NCBI GenBank assembly: GCA_035591015.1
Contig: JAXIUW010000008.1
Coordinates: 1 to 64,000, forward strand
Length of the DNA: 64,000 nucleotides
Source: Cephalothrix simula
Lineage: Eukaryota > Nemertea > Palaeonemertea > Archinemertea > Cephalotrichidae
Direction: 5' to 3'
Shown here: in pieces, positions 1 through 7,442 of the stretch
How positions within the stretch are numbered: the first letter of the stretch is position 1
How the letters are laid out: every line of letters starts with the position of its first letter
The notes under the pieces: generated by a model
The model's input: only the letters and a program-made list of their open reading frames with translations
Databases searched by the model: none
What the model was told of the DNA's origin: nothing
Position numbers and translations under genes: made by a program

Positions 1-340
1 ATACGCCCTTACGGGCTTATCCAGCCCCAGAGAACTATTATGGGGTTGCACGGGTATATTTATCCCCTTGCTGGGATTGTTAAGGGCAAAGCCCTTAACG
101 TTGCCAATTTCATACTTAACCTTGCTTAGTCTAACCTAGCAAAGCAATTCTCTATTGCTTTGCCGGGGCAGAGCCCCTAACATCAGCCACTTCGGCGCAT
201 TCTCTTTCTTTCACGATCAAGCCCTAACACTTTTTCAGATAACCTTGTATTGTGTGCTAGGGGCTTGGGGCAATTCCCAAATAGAGAAACCTATTGGCCA
301 GAGAGAGTAGTTTCTATTTATTGAGTTAGGCCTCAACCTT
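1..340. repeat. Hairpin-module repeat block A (cut by the window start)
   Basis: Non-coding block just beyond the 3' end of hflC, made of short inverted repeats shared with the blocks at 6760-7442 and 10030-10790. Visible hairpins: 48-71 (imperfect 10-bp stem, loop ATTT), 79-99 (GTTAAGGGC / GCCCTTAAC, loop AAA), 139-163 (TCTCT-loop hairpin) and 165-177 (GGGGC / GCCCC, loop AGA). The first bases look like the right part of the GCATAAG-type hairpin seen whole at 6997-7020, so the element probably continues to the left of the window. No plausible reading frame is seen. Shared parts include TAACATCAGCCACTT, which matches TAACACTAGCCACTT in the block near 10.6 kb. Confidence 0.8.
139..163 (+). repeat. 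TCTCT-loop hairpin, copy 1
   Basis: Left arm GCAAAGCAAT, loop TCTCT, right arm ATTGCTTTGC: a perfect 10-bp stem. Compared with the 10606-10630 copy, position 5 of the left arm is A instead of G and the partner in the right arm changes from C to T, so pairing is kept. Confidence 0.85.
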
Positions 341-347
341 GACAGTC

Positions 348-1199
348 TTAGCGGACTGATTTTTCTATGTATTCAAACAGTGGCGATGATGCAGAGAGAA
401 TCATCTGTGTGTCTTCATCAAGGGCTTCACGGTAAACGGCCAGACTGCGTACAAAGGCGTAAAATTCTGGGTCATCTTTGAGCACGTTGGTGATTATATC
501 AGTCGATTCAGCATCGCCTTCACCACGGATTTGCTGGCTTTTATTTGTGGCCGAGGCAATGATTATATCACGTTGCTTTTCAGCATCACCTTTAATTTTG
601 AGCTCTTCTCCAGAACCTTCAGAGCGAAAACGTTTACTGATCCGCAATCGTTCAGCACGCATTCTATCATGAATGCTTTCGGCTATTTCTCGTGGAAAGT
701 CAGTGCGTTTGATGCGTACATCAACTACTTCAATGCCAAACTCTTGGGCGCGTTTCTTAACGTCTGTTTCAACCTCATCCATAATCACTACTCGTTTGCC
801 GGTGATGATATCGCTTTGATTATGCGATGCTACGGCTTCTCTAAGCGATGACGATATAATCGCATCTAGCCTGGCATCAGCACGCTGCATAGAGCGCATA
901 GATTGAAAGAACACGAGGGGGTTTCTGATGTAAAAACGTGCATAGGCATCAACCACTAGTGCTTTTTTGTCGAGAGTCAAAAACTCAGCTGGTGGGGCGT
1001 CATAGCGCATAAGCCGCTTATCGTAGCGGACTATTTCTTGAATAAAAGGAGTTTTGAAGTGTAGGCCGGCATCTTTAACCGAGCGCACATACTTACCAAA
1101 CTGAATGATGATTACCTGCTGCGTTTCATCAACAGTGAATATTGAATTGGCTCCGGCGATAATACCCAGAGCAACGATTATTGATAGAAAAATTTTCAT
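348..1199 (-). CDS. hflC: HflC-like SPFH/band-7 membrane protease modulator
   Basis: 283 residues with one N-terminal membrane anchor (residues about 3-20) followed by an SPFH/band-7 domain that begins near FTVDETQQVIIIQFGK and a helical region rich in charged residues ending around residue 230. HflC pairs with HflK in a large periplasm-facing complex that surrounds and restrains the FtsH protease in the inner membrane. The length is usual for the family (E. coli HflC is somewhat longer). The start overlaps the hflK stop by 4 bp (ATGA), so the two are translationally coupled. hflX and hfq, common neighbours elsewhere, are not seen; the 3' side runs straight into repeat block A. FtsH itself is not in the window. 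Confidence 0.93.
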   Translation of the reverse strand: MKIFLSIIVALGIIAGANSIFTVDETQQVIIIQFGKYVRSVKDAGLHFKTPFIQEIVRYDKRLMRYDAPPAEFLTLDKKALVVDAYARFYIRNPLVFFQSMRSMQRADARLDAIISSSLREAVASHNQSDIITGKRVVIMDEVETDVKKRAQEFGIEVVDVRIKRTDFPREIAESIHDRMRAERLRISKRFRSEGSGEELKIKGDAEKQRDIIIASATNKSQQIRGEGDAESTDIITNVLKDDPEFYAFVRSLAVYREALDEDTQMILSASSPLFEYIEKSVR

Positions 1200-2260
1200 G
1201 GTGTAGTGACTTTGCCTCCGTCAGGTTGCATATGAATTAGTGGCAGAGAGCCATTAGCGAGGTCTCCTGAAACCACGGTTTTATTTTTTATTTTAGATAA
1301 AATATCTTCCATGGCTTCTAGATAAAGGCGCTGCCGAGTGATCGACTTGGATTTTTCATAAGATTCCAAAAGTTTCTTAAAGCGTCCAGCCTCACCCTTG
1401 GCGGTTTCTATTTGGGTTACTTTATAGGCTTCAGCATCAAGAATCATCTTATCGGCCGTACCAAGTGCTTTAGGCAATAAGTCTTCGCGATAGGCCAGAG
1501 CCTCGTTGATAATACGTTCACGGTCTTCTTTTGCAGACACCACGTCTTTGAAGGCGGCATCAACCTCATCGGGCGGGTATACGTCTTGTAGCTTAACGGC
1601 GACTATCTGCAAACCGGTTTTATATTGGTCTAAAAGCTCTTGCAATTCAATTAGCGATTCTTGTTGAATGTAGGCACGACCAGTAGTTAGCACGTCATCA
1701 ATGTTCATTGTGCCGATTACTCCACGAATAATGGTCTCGGCTGCGTCATGCAGAGTTTGCCCTTCAGGAGTTCCGCTAGGATCCCAAACCTTGAATAAAT
1801 AATCGGTGATGTTAGATATTCTATACTGAATTATGGCGTGAATATTGACCAGATTTTCATCACCAGTAATTATTAATGACTCAGCATCAACTGAGCGCAC
1901 AGACTGGCCAGATGAGAGATCACTACTACGGAAGCCAAGCTGCATACTGCGAATTTGTCGATCTTTGACGATATCTATCTTCTCAATAGGCCATGGAATA
2001 ACATAGTAAATGCCTGCGGTCATGGTGCGGCCCATCTTGCCGAAGCGACGCACTACTGCCGTTTCATCTGGGTCAACAATAACAATGCCTGAGGCCAGCC
2101 ACGCCAGTAAAATCGCAGCGCCAATCACTAGAGCTATAAACAAACCGCCCGGGGTTTTTCCGCCCGAAAACCGAGATAGCTTATCTTTAATAAACTTTAT
2201 CACCGGATCAAGGTCATTTTTATTTTGATTTCCCCACGGTGAAGAATTTGGATTTTGCAT
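1196..2260 (-). CDS. hflK: HflK-like SPFH/band-7 membrane protease modulator
   Basis: About 354 residues from the ATG at 2260; an upstream in-frame ATG at 2311 would add 17 residues of no family resemblance, whereas MQNPNSSPWGNQNKND looks like the Asn/Gly/Pro-rich start typical of HflK. A proline/glycine-rich cytoplasmic head is followed by one membrane span (LFIALVIGAAILLAWLASG), the band-7 domain (DPDETAVVRRFGKMGRTMTAG) and a long helical part. It partners HflC in the FtsH-regulating complex. No clear Shine-Dalgarno sequence precedes either start. A Fur-box-like sequence lies about 225 bp upstream (2486-2504). The annotation is firm from the hflK-hflC pair; only the start is open. Confidence 0.92.
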   Translation of the reverse strand: MQNPNSSPWGNQNKNDLDPVIKFIKDKLSRFSGGKTPGGLFIALVIGAAILLAWLASGIVIVDPDETAVVRRFGKMGRTMTAGIYYVIPWPIEKIDIVKDRQIRSMQLGFRSSDLSSGQSVRSVDAESLIITGDENLVNIHAIIQYRISNITDYLFKVWDPSGTPEGQTLHDAAETIIRGVIGTMNIDDVLTTGRAYIQQESLIELQELLDQYKTGLQIVAVKLQDVYPPDEVDAAFKDVVSAKEDRERIINEALAYREDLLPKALGTADKMILDAEAYKVTQIETAKGEAGRFKKLLESYEKSKSITRQRLYLEAMEDILSKIKNKTVVSGDLANGSLPLIHMQPDGGKVTTP

Positions 2261-2311
2261 GAATAATCTACTATCTATGTACAACAAGTTAATGCTAAAA
2301 GCATAACCCAT

Positions 2312-2966
2312 CCTAAGCGAAATATAAACTAAACTAATTGTAATATACCGCCCTTCTTAAAATAGTAGCGGTTCAATGATAGCTAATCAAGTGTAACTAA
2401 CGGCTTTATGGAACAAAAATTGCTTAAGCAATAAGTTAGAACAGTATTGGCTTAGTATAGTTTGCGAAATATATTTGGCTTAGGTGCTAATGATAAGGAT
2501 TATCCTAAGAAGACGCTAACGGTGCGCCGTAGACGTCATCGGCACTGCCAGCATCGCTAAGTTTATGGCAAGACCATTTTTGTAGATTAATCAAGGATGA
2601 TTGCCTCGTAGCAATTTGATTATTTAGGCTTTTTTAGCCGATTCGTTAGCCAGTAGAATGGCAGATTATGCTGTTTACAATTTAGTTGCATAAACAAGCT
2701 GTGCGCATAGATGCTTAAAGTTTTGCGCTACGTATAAGATTATTGTGCAGAAGATTTGTTGCTCAGAATAGACACAAAAAGTACTGACTGATGAAAATAT
2801 TCAGCACAATGGCTAGTAAGAAATATTTTTGGCATAATATTAAGCATAATAAATTTAAGCATAATATTTTTAATTAAATGTGTTATTGCGTCATAAAAGT
2901 GATATAATGTTGAATGAAGTTGGTATTTGGAAACATGAATTGGTAGCGAGGCAATAGGATTTTACT
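2312..2966. other. Gene-free divergent interval between hflK and a lipoprotein gene
   Basis: 655 bp separating two divergently read genes, so it should carry promoters for both. The clearest element is the Fur-box-like palindrome at 2486-2504. The last 200 bp are very AT-rich (repeated ATAATATT-like strings around 2820-2880). A 41-codon open frame on the minus strand ending near 2507 has no start codon and is not called. No tRNA or hairpin-block modules are seen. Confidence 0.6.
2486..2504. promoter_or_regulatory. Fur-box-like palindrome
   Basis: GCTAATGATAAGGATTATC matches the classical 19-bp Fur consensus (GATAATGATAATCATTATC) at 16 of 19 positions and contains the palindrome GATAA-GGA-TTATC. 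It sits in the divergent interval, about 225 bp before hflK and 460 bp before the lipoprotein gene. The match is visible; that it binds Fur, and which gene it would control, is inference. Confidence 0.4.
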
Positions 2967-3632
2967 GTGAATAAATTAACGACTATCTTAATTTTGGCTG
3001 TTTTATTTTTTGCTGGTTGCGAAGTTAATAACGGAGCTTCAGAATTGATCTCGGGAAATATCAACGGAAAAATTATTAAAGGTAAAATAATGTTTCCGTA
3101 TGTAGGCGATCAGCGTTCAATGAGTATTATCATTAGTGGCGTCAAGTATGCTACGCACCCCGATGGGCGTTTTTTAGTTAAGAATATGCCCAATGGTGAG
3201 CATGAATTGATAGTTGAAGAGAATGGCTATAAAAGTCTGCGCCTTAGATTTGTAGTTGGGGCAGATGATAGTCAGCGAACAGAATCCATAATTGATTTAG
3301 GAACATTAGTACTAGAAGATGCTCGAGGTAGCATTGGTGGGGTGCTAAGGCTTGATGGCTATGGCCCAGTGCCTAAAGTAGAACTAAAGCTAGGCGAACG
3401 CATCATAAAAACAAACGACCAAGGCGAGTTTATGTTTGTGGGCTTGGATGATGGCCAATACACTGTGCGAGTTAGCGATAATCGCTACTTTACTCATGCC
3501 ATAGAGGTTAAAATTAACGATGACAAGCCCGTTGATTTAGGTGTTGTGAGCATCTATCCACGCAAACGCAAACTAATCAAAAAGCAGTATTTATCAGCGA
3601 AAGAAGAAATCGCTTCTCCTAATGCAAATTAA
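2967..3632 (+). CDS. Lipoprotein with two carboxypeptidase-regulatory-like beta domains
   Basis: 221 residues. The GTG start at 2967 has AGGA about 8 nt upstream and gives a lipoprotein signal peptide ending in the lipobox LFFAGC (Cys about residue 18). Two tandem beta-sandwich-like segments follow: about residues 32-100 (HPDGRFLVKNMPNGEHELIV) and about 120-190 (NDQGEFMFVGLDDGQYTVRV). The pattern D-G-x-F-x-x-x-x-L-x-x-G-x-Y is that of CarboxypepD_reg/Cna-B-like modules, often found in surface or transport-linked proteins. The tail is lysine/arginine-rich. No enzyme motif is seen. Probably anchored in the outer membrane or periplasmic face; the specific role is unknown. Confidence 0.7.
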   Translation: MNKLTTILILAVLFFAGCEVNNGASELISGNINGKIIKGKIMFPYVGDQRSMSIIISGVKYATHPDGRFLVKNMPNGEHELIVEENGYKSLRLRFVVGADDSQRTESIIDLGTLVLEDARGSIGGVLRLDGYGPVPKVELKLGERIIKTNDQGEFMFVGLDDGQYTVRVSDNRYFTHAIEVKINDDKPVDLGVVSIYPRKRKLIKKQYLSAKEEIASPNAN

Positions 3633-3678
3633 GTTATCTAGTCAATCACTAGGTAAATTATTACTATGGTTCGTCCCG

Positions 3679-3764
3679 TGGCTTAGGTTTTGTGGCCTTT
3701 CTGGCTTAGCTCAGCAAGCCCTAAATCAGCATGGTCTAAAAGGCCATCGCCATAAACCTAGCCA
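3679..3764 (+). promoter_or_regulatory. Folded leader just upstream of nnr
   Basis: Nested inverted repeats occupy the 86 nt ending 8 nt before the nnr start. Outer arms TGGCTTAGGTTT (3679-3690) and AAACCTAGCCA (3754-3764) pair with one bulge. Next, GGCCTTT (3694-3700) pairs with AAAGGCC (3739-3745), and an inner hairpin GGCTT/AAGCC occupies 3703-3720. It has no T-run and so is not an ordinary intrinsic terminator. It could be an RNA structure over the nnr translation start or a remnant of a mobile palindrome. Confidence 0.4.
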
Positions 3765-3772
3765 AGCATCAA

Positions 3773-5374
3773 ATGGCTAGTAGTTATAAAAGTAATCCGC
3801 ATTATAATCTGTGTAGTAATCCGTATAGTAATCCATACAATAATAAACAAGATGGCTGTGTTCAGCCTCTAGCCACAGCAGAGCTACTGCCCGTTATTGG
3901 TAAAACGGCAATGTATCGCCTTGAGCAGGGCTGGGTAGAACGCCAAGAGGTTGGCTTTGCTGAACTAATGCAGCGTGCCGCAGAGCAGATTAGTTTGGTT
4001 GTGCTAAGGCAATTGGCCGGCGCAAAGCCTTCACCCAAAATAGTTATTTGTTGTGGAGCGGGCAATAACGGCGGTGATGGCTACTTAACAGCAATCAAGC
4101 TCCGTCAATACGGGCTGAATGTTACCGTGATTGAGGTACTTAGCCCACATTCTCAATTAGCAATTACTTACCACCGTAAATGGCAAAAAACAGGCTGTTT
4201 AATCAATTATCAGCGCAATCCAGCGTTGGCCTCAGCAACCATTAAGGGTGCCACTATAATCATTGATGCCATTTTTGGCATAGGGCTATCACGCCAACTA
4301 GAACAGAATATTATCCGCTTGATTAGACTTATCAATGTCGCACCGGCATTGAAATTGTGCATTGATATTCCATCAGGAATGGATGCCGATAGCGGCAATA
4401 ATTATGGCGCAGTAGTTGATTCTACAATTACCGTGTGTTTCCAGTTAATTAAGGTAGGCGTGGCTTTGCGCTGTACTGGTCAAATGATTTGCGTGCCGAT
4501 ACATTCTGCGGCTGACTATGTTCCGCAACAATTCATGCTTACTCAAGCAGCAGCGAAAAGGCTTTTGCCACAGCGCCGTCATGATGCTCATAAGGGCAGT
4601 TTTGGTCATGCTTTGATTATTGGTGGGTCGACTCAAATGCCTGGAGCAGTAGCCTTGGCGGGGCGAGCCGCTTTGCGTAGTGGCGTGGGCTTGCTTAGTG
4701 TAGCCATGCCACGTCAAGCAGATCAAAGTCTGTTGCCGGCTGAAATAATGCGCTTAATATCAACTAAGGGCAGTGCAGATTATTTTTCTGTTGAGCAAAT
4801 TCCAAATCTTAGCGTTTATCAAGCACTAGGATTAGGCTGTGGTGTGGGTCGTAATCAGGCTACAGCTGAGTTTGTTGCTGCTATTTTGCAACGGTGCCGA
4901 GTGCCTTTAGTATTAGATGCTGACGGCATTAATCTAGTTACTAAGGCGCAGCTTAAAGAGTGCCAGCAGCCATTGATTATAACACCGCATCCGGGTGAAC
5001 TAGGCCGACTTTGTGGCGTTTCTAGCTTTGAAATTGAGCAAGATCGGGTGCGTTGGGCGCAAGAGACAGCCATAGAATTAGGCGTACATCTTATTCTAAA
5101 AGGCTTACGAACTCTGATTGCTACGCCTACAAATCTCTACATCAATACTAGCGGTGACGAAGGATTAGCCACCGGGGGCAGCGGTGATGTGCTAACCGGA
5201 CTATTGACGGGCTTGCTGGCGCAGGGAATGGGGTTAACTGAAGCCTGCCTACTGGGCGTTTATCTGCATGGATTAGCACGAACAATTCAGCCTCAAATCA
5301 GCTCTTTCGCCTTTACCGCCTCAGATGCTATTAATGGAATAGATAAAGCCTTCAAGGCATTAAGCTCTACATAG
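3773..5374 (+). CDS. nnr: Bifunctional NAD(P)H-hydrate epimerase / ADP-dependent (S)-NAD(P)H-hydrate dehydratase
   Basis: 533 residues with the fused two-domain layout of bacterial Nnr. The N-terminal YjeF_N epimerase domain (about residues 40-245) has CCGAGNNGGDGYLTA and a DAIFGIGLSR motif. The C-terminal ribokinase-like YjeF_C dehydratase domain (about 265-525) has HKGSFGHALIIGGS, the ITPHPGELGRL motif and GSGDVLTGLLTGLLAQG near the end. The enzyme repairs damaged NADH/NADPH hydrates. The first 37 residues are a non-family extension containing repeated S-N-P-x-Y; no in-frame ATG lies closer to the conserved part, so this start is kept, though a rarer start codon further in is possible. tsaE, a common neighbour, is absent. 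Confidence 0.93.
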   Translation: MASSYKSNPHYNLCSNPYSNPYNNKQDGCVQPLATAELLPVIGKTAMYRLEQGWVERQEVGFAELMQRAAEQISLVVLRQLAGAKPSPKIVICCGAGNNGGDGYLTAIKLRQYGLNVTVIEVLSPHSQLAITYHRKWQKTGCLINYQRNPALASATIKGATIIIDAIFGIGLSRQLEQNIIRLIRLINVAPALKLCIDIPSGMDADSGNNYGAVVDSTITVCFQLIKVGVALRCTGQMICVPIHSAADYVPQQFMLTQAAAKRLLPQRRHDAHKGSFGHALIIGGSTQMPGAVALAGRAALRSGVGLLSVAMPRQADQSLLPAEIMRLISTKGSADYFSVEQIPNLSVYQALGLGCGVGRNQATAEFVAAILQRCRVPLVLDADGINLVTKAQLKECQQPLIITPHPGELGRLCGVSSFEIEQDRVRWAQETAIELGVHLILKGLRTLIATPTNLYINTSGDEGLATGGSGDVLTGLLTGLLAQGMGLTEACLLGVYLHGLARTIQPQISSFAFTASDAINGIDKAFKALSST

Positions 5375-5451
5375 TGCTTTGTTGTGTGTCTTCAACAGAG
5401 CAAACAAGCTGGCCATAGCTTGGTGCAGAAAAAGTTCTGCTCGGCTTTAAG

Positions 5452-6159
5452 TTAATCCTGCTGGGTTGTTTTGCCAGTGATGGAACGAAGCAATTTAGTT
5501 GTTGCCGAGACATCAGCAATACTTTGCAGTATGTCGGCCTCAACGCTTAGTAAGCTCAATTTCCGATTGTTAGCGGTCGGGATTGAGTAGCGATCATCAG
5601 AGCCAGAGAGGATGAAGCAGTTGTCTAATCCCTTTAATTCTACGTTCCAGTTCCGCATAGCTTTAATCATGTGCGGGCTGCCAGAAGGCAATTCAGATTG
5701 CTCCGTAAGAGCGCAATCACCGTTTAATTGCTTAGGTTCAAGCTCAATGCGGTCTAAGTAGCTATTCAGCATTTCTGCTGATGGAATGTTAGCCAAAATC
5801 AGATTATGGATTCTCTGCGGATAAAGCTGCTTTAAGCGGATACCCACCAATGCTCCTAGCGAAAATCCAAAAAAGTTCAAATAGCGAATCTGCAGTTGTT
5901 CTATCAGCTCTTCCATATCACGGGCTAAGGCATCAATGCTAAAATCAGCTACATCTTCAATGTTGTCGCTGCGCCCGTGTCCACGAGCATTAACAGCAAT
6001 CAAGCGATGATCCTGGCTTAGATTATCTACATAGCCCCAATCAATCCAATCTTGAGCACTGCCAAATAGGCCATGATGCAGCATCAGCATAGAGCCTTTC
6101 TGGCCATAAAGCTCAAAGTGTATACAGTGTTTTTCGTTAACTATTACGGTCATGCTCAT
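5452..6159 (-). CDS. Alpha/beta-hydrolase fold protein without a visible catalytic histidine
   Basis: 235 residues of alpha/beta-hydrolase fold: oxyanion region HHGLFGSAQDW (about residues 28-38), NARGHGRSD (57-65) and the nucleophile elbow GFSLG with Ser100. A candidate acid is in GSDDRY near residue 188. The protein ends about 45 residues later with no His after the PHM near residue 165, so the usual C-terminal catalytic His is not visible. It may be a non-enzymatic or truncated relative of YbfF/MenH-type esterases. Start may be Met1 or Met3. It is convergent with nnr and divergent from the lptE-like gene. Substrate unknown. Confidence 0.75.
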   Translation of the reverse strand: MSMTVIVNEKHCIHFELYGQKGSMLMLHHGLFGSAQDWIDWGYVDNLSQDHRLIAVNARGHGRSDNIEDVADFSIDALARDMEELIEQLQIRYLNFFGFSLGALVGIRLKQLYPQRIHNLILANIPSAEMLNSYLDRIELEPKQLNGDCALTEQSELPSGSPHMIKAMRNWNVELKGLDNCFILSGSDDRYSIPTANNRKLSLLSVEADILQSIADVSATTKLLRSITGKTTQQD

Positions 6160-6202
6160 TTATCGCTATAATTCAGTGGATGATGTCATCACGAAGTAGA
6201 TA

Positions 6203-6730
6203 ATGCAAATACTATTAAAAAAACTTTCTTCCAACACAATCAAAACAACCATCAGCATACAGGCCATGGTGTTGATTTTATTGCTACAAGGTTGCGGATA
6301 TCAAGATGAGATAAGCCTGATAAGAGGCGGACATCAACGGTTTTACATTGCAAAATTTCAAAATAAAACCTCCGTAACACAGCTTGATATATTCTATCAA
6401 CGAGCCTTAATCAACCTCGCTACCGGCTGGACCAGCGTGGGCATCCTACCCCAACAAGACGGCTTGCCGGGGCTTTCTGTAGTCATTAAATCGGCTAAAA
6501 TACAGCGCAATAGCCCTAGTTCAGGGCTAAATTTAATCAGTCTCAATAGCACCGTTGAGGTAAAATTTGGCTATACTGATGCCACCGCCATACTCAACAC
6601 CACAATAGCTGCCACCGCAAATTTTTGGGAAGAAGGCAACTTTTTAGAAACTAACAGCTTGTTGGATCGCCTTTACTCACTAGCCGCCGCCGACTTCGCT
6701 CAAAAACTAGAACAGGCACTGTTTGAATAA
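6203..6730 (+). CDS. lptE: LptE-like outer-membrane lipoprotein
   Basis: 175 residues. The signal peptide ends at LLLQGCGY (Cys about residue 31), and the CGY after the lipobox is typical of LptE. The following FYIAKFQNKT and DIFYQRALINL fit the LptE (lipopolysaccharide-assembly) pattern of a short strand, an N-K/R-T turn and a long helix. LptE plugs the LptD barrel and helps deliver LPS to the outer leaflet, consistent with Kdo synthesis genes at 32-35 kb. It stands alone here, not next to leuS or holA as in enterics. Sequence similarity in this family is low, so the call rests on pattern and size. Confidence 0.62.
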   Translation: MQILLKKLSSNTIKTTISIQAMVLILLLQGCGYQDEISLIRGGHQRFYIAKFQNKTSVTQLDIFYQRALINLATGWTSVGILPQQDGLPGLSVVIKSAKIQRNSPSSGLNLISLNSTVEVKFGYTDATAILNTTIAATANFWEEGNFLETNSLLDRLYSLAAADFAQKLEQALFE

Positions 6731-6772
6731 AAAAACACAAACTAAGCTATATTTATTTGGGGCTCTCGTCCA

Positions 6773-6797
6773 GCTAGATGCTAGAGAATCATCTTAC
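6773..6797 (-). repeat. TCTCT-loop hairpin, degenerate copy
   Basis: Read on the minus strand: left arm GTAAGATGAT, loop TCTCT, right arm AGCATCTAGC. Seven of ten pairs are kept. It is 81 bp from the next copy at 6854, the same period as between the two copies of block C. Confidence 0.6.
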
Positions 6798-6853
6798 TCG
6801 GTTAATGTAAGCAAAGTTAAGTTTGAAGTTTAGGTGGTTAAGGGCTTTGCCCA

Positions 6854-6878
6854 GCAAGGCAATATAGAACTGCCTTGC
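6854..6878 (-). repeat. TCTCT-type hairpin, reverse copy
   Basis: Read on the minus strand: left arm GCAAGGCAGT, loop TCTAT, right arm ATTGCCTTGC. Ten pairs including one G-T. Confidence 0.8.
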
Positions 6879-6918
6879 TCGGTTAATGTAAGCAAGGTGA
6901 TTTGGTAAAGTGGTTAGT

Positions 6919-6939
6919 GTTAGGGGTGCCACCCCTAAC
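6919..6939. repeat. GTTAGGGG-type hairpin
   Basis: Arms GTTAGGGGTG and CACCCCTAAC around a single C: a perfect 10-bp stem. Related hairpins with different but still pairing stems are at 79-99, 7303-7324, 10545-10565 and 10632-10644. Confidence 0.8.
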
Positions 6940-6946
6940 GACCCCG

Positions 6947-6970
6947 GCAAGGGGATAAATATCCCCTTGC
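6947..6970. repeat. GCAAGGGGAT hairpin with AAAT loop
   Basis: Arms GCAAGGGGAT and ATCCCCTTGC, loop AAAT, perfect 10-bp stem. An imperfect reverse-oriented relative is at 48-71 (loop ATTT). Confidence 0.75.
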
Positions 6971-6996
6971 AACCCCATGATGTGTTCTTTGATGCG

Positions 6997-7020
6997 GCAT
7001 AAGTCCTCACGGGCTTATGC
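6997..7020. repeat. GCATAAG hairpin with TCAC loop
   Basis: Arms GCATAAGTCC and GGGCTTATGC, loop TCAC, ten pairs with one G-T. The window's first 20 bases contain what looks like a truncated copy with loop TTAC, and 10321-10340 contains a decayed one. Confidence 0.7.
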
Positions 7021-7169
7021 GCTTGAGCTAAATAAACCACATCACGCCACACGCAAGGCACAACGCTTTTTGAATAAGAGCCAGATTAGATGCTTAAGAA
7101 AACCTTTTTGCCCTAAGTAGGGCATAAGGCAATGCTTGATTATGTTAGGTCATATAATACCAAGCCCTT

Positions 7170-7197
7170 TTGGCCGAAGGCATATGCCTTCGGCCAA
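7170..7197. repeat. 28-bp perfect palindrome
   Basis: Arm TTGGCCGAAGGC, centre ATAT, arm GCCTTCGGCCAA, palindromic throughout. The copy at 10479-10506 keeps both 12-nt arms but has centre GTGA. The upstream context AAGCCCTTT and downstream context GTCT are also shared. Confidence 0.88.
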
Positions 7198-7207
7198 GTC
7201 TGGGGAA

Positions 7208-7230
7208 GCAGGGGTATGGCATACCCCTGC
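7208..7230. repeat. 23-bp inverted repeat following the palindrome
   Basis: Arms GCAGGGGTATG and CATACCCCTGC around one G. At the equivalent place in block C (10514-10533) the arms are GGTGCA/TGCACC: different sequence, same ability to pair. Confidence 0.8.
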
Positions 7231-7363
7231 ACGGTTATAAAATCTTGCTGCTGTGTGACTGTATTTGCTTTGATTTGGATAGTAAAGCCCTCTGCCGGGG
7301 TTGTTAGGGATGGCACCCCCTAACACCAGCTATTTTGGCAAATAACCTTGCTTTAACGGCCGG

Positions 7364-7388
7364 GCAAGATGATTCTCTATCATCTTGC
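7364..7388 (+). repeat. TCTCT-loop hairpin with covarying stem
   Basis: Left arm GCAAGATGAT, loop TCTCT, right arm ATCATCTTGC: a perfect 10-bp stem. Relative to the 10606 copy, three stem positions (6 to 8 of the left arm) differ and all three partners in the right arm changed to match. Confidence 0.87.
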
Positions 7389-7442
7389 TGGGGCAGTTTC
7401 CTCAAATATAAGCCATAGTTGGGATTGTTAGGGGCGGTGCTT

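Larger units (their letters stand above)
6760..7442. repeat. Composite hairpin-module element B
   Basis: This fills the whole interval between two convergent genes, lptE-like and tlyA. The left arm (6760-6975) holds three units in reverse orientation with a period near 81 bp, each ending with TCGGTTAATGTAAGCAA. Then come a GCATAAG hairpin (6997-7020), a central segment, a 28-bp perfect palindrome (7170-7197), a 23-bp inverted repeat (7208-7230) and a right arm in forward orientation (7290-7440). The last repeat, GTTAGGGGCGGTG, runs to the tlyA stop codon. Block C at 10030-10790 has the same order of parts. Open frames inside (6789-7061 minus, 7132-7323 plus) are made of these palindromes and are not called as genes. 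Confidence 0.82.

Noticed and set aside
2508-2640. 41-codon minus-strand frame with a protein-like ending
   Set aside because: It begins after a stop without a start codon and composition is not clearly different from the surroundings.
6789-7061. 90-codon minus-strand frame in block B
   Set aside because: It is built from the hairpin modules, whose palindromic text opens frames by chance; no ribosome binding site and no family likeness.
7132-7323. 63-codon plus-strand frame in block B
   Set aside because: It translates straight through the 28-bp palindrome and neighbouring inverted repeats; not credible as a protein.
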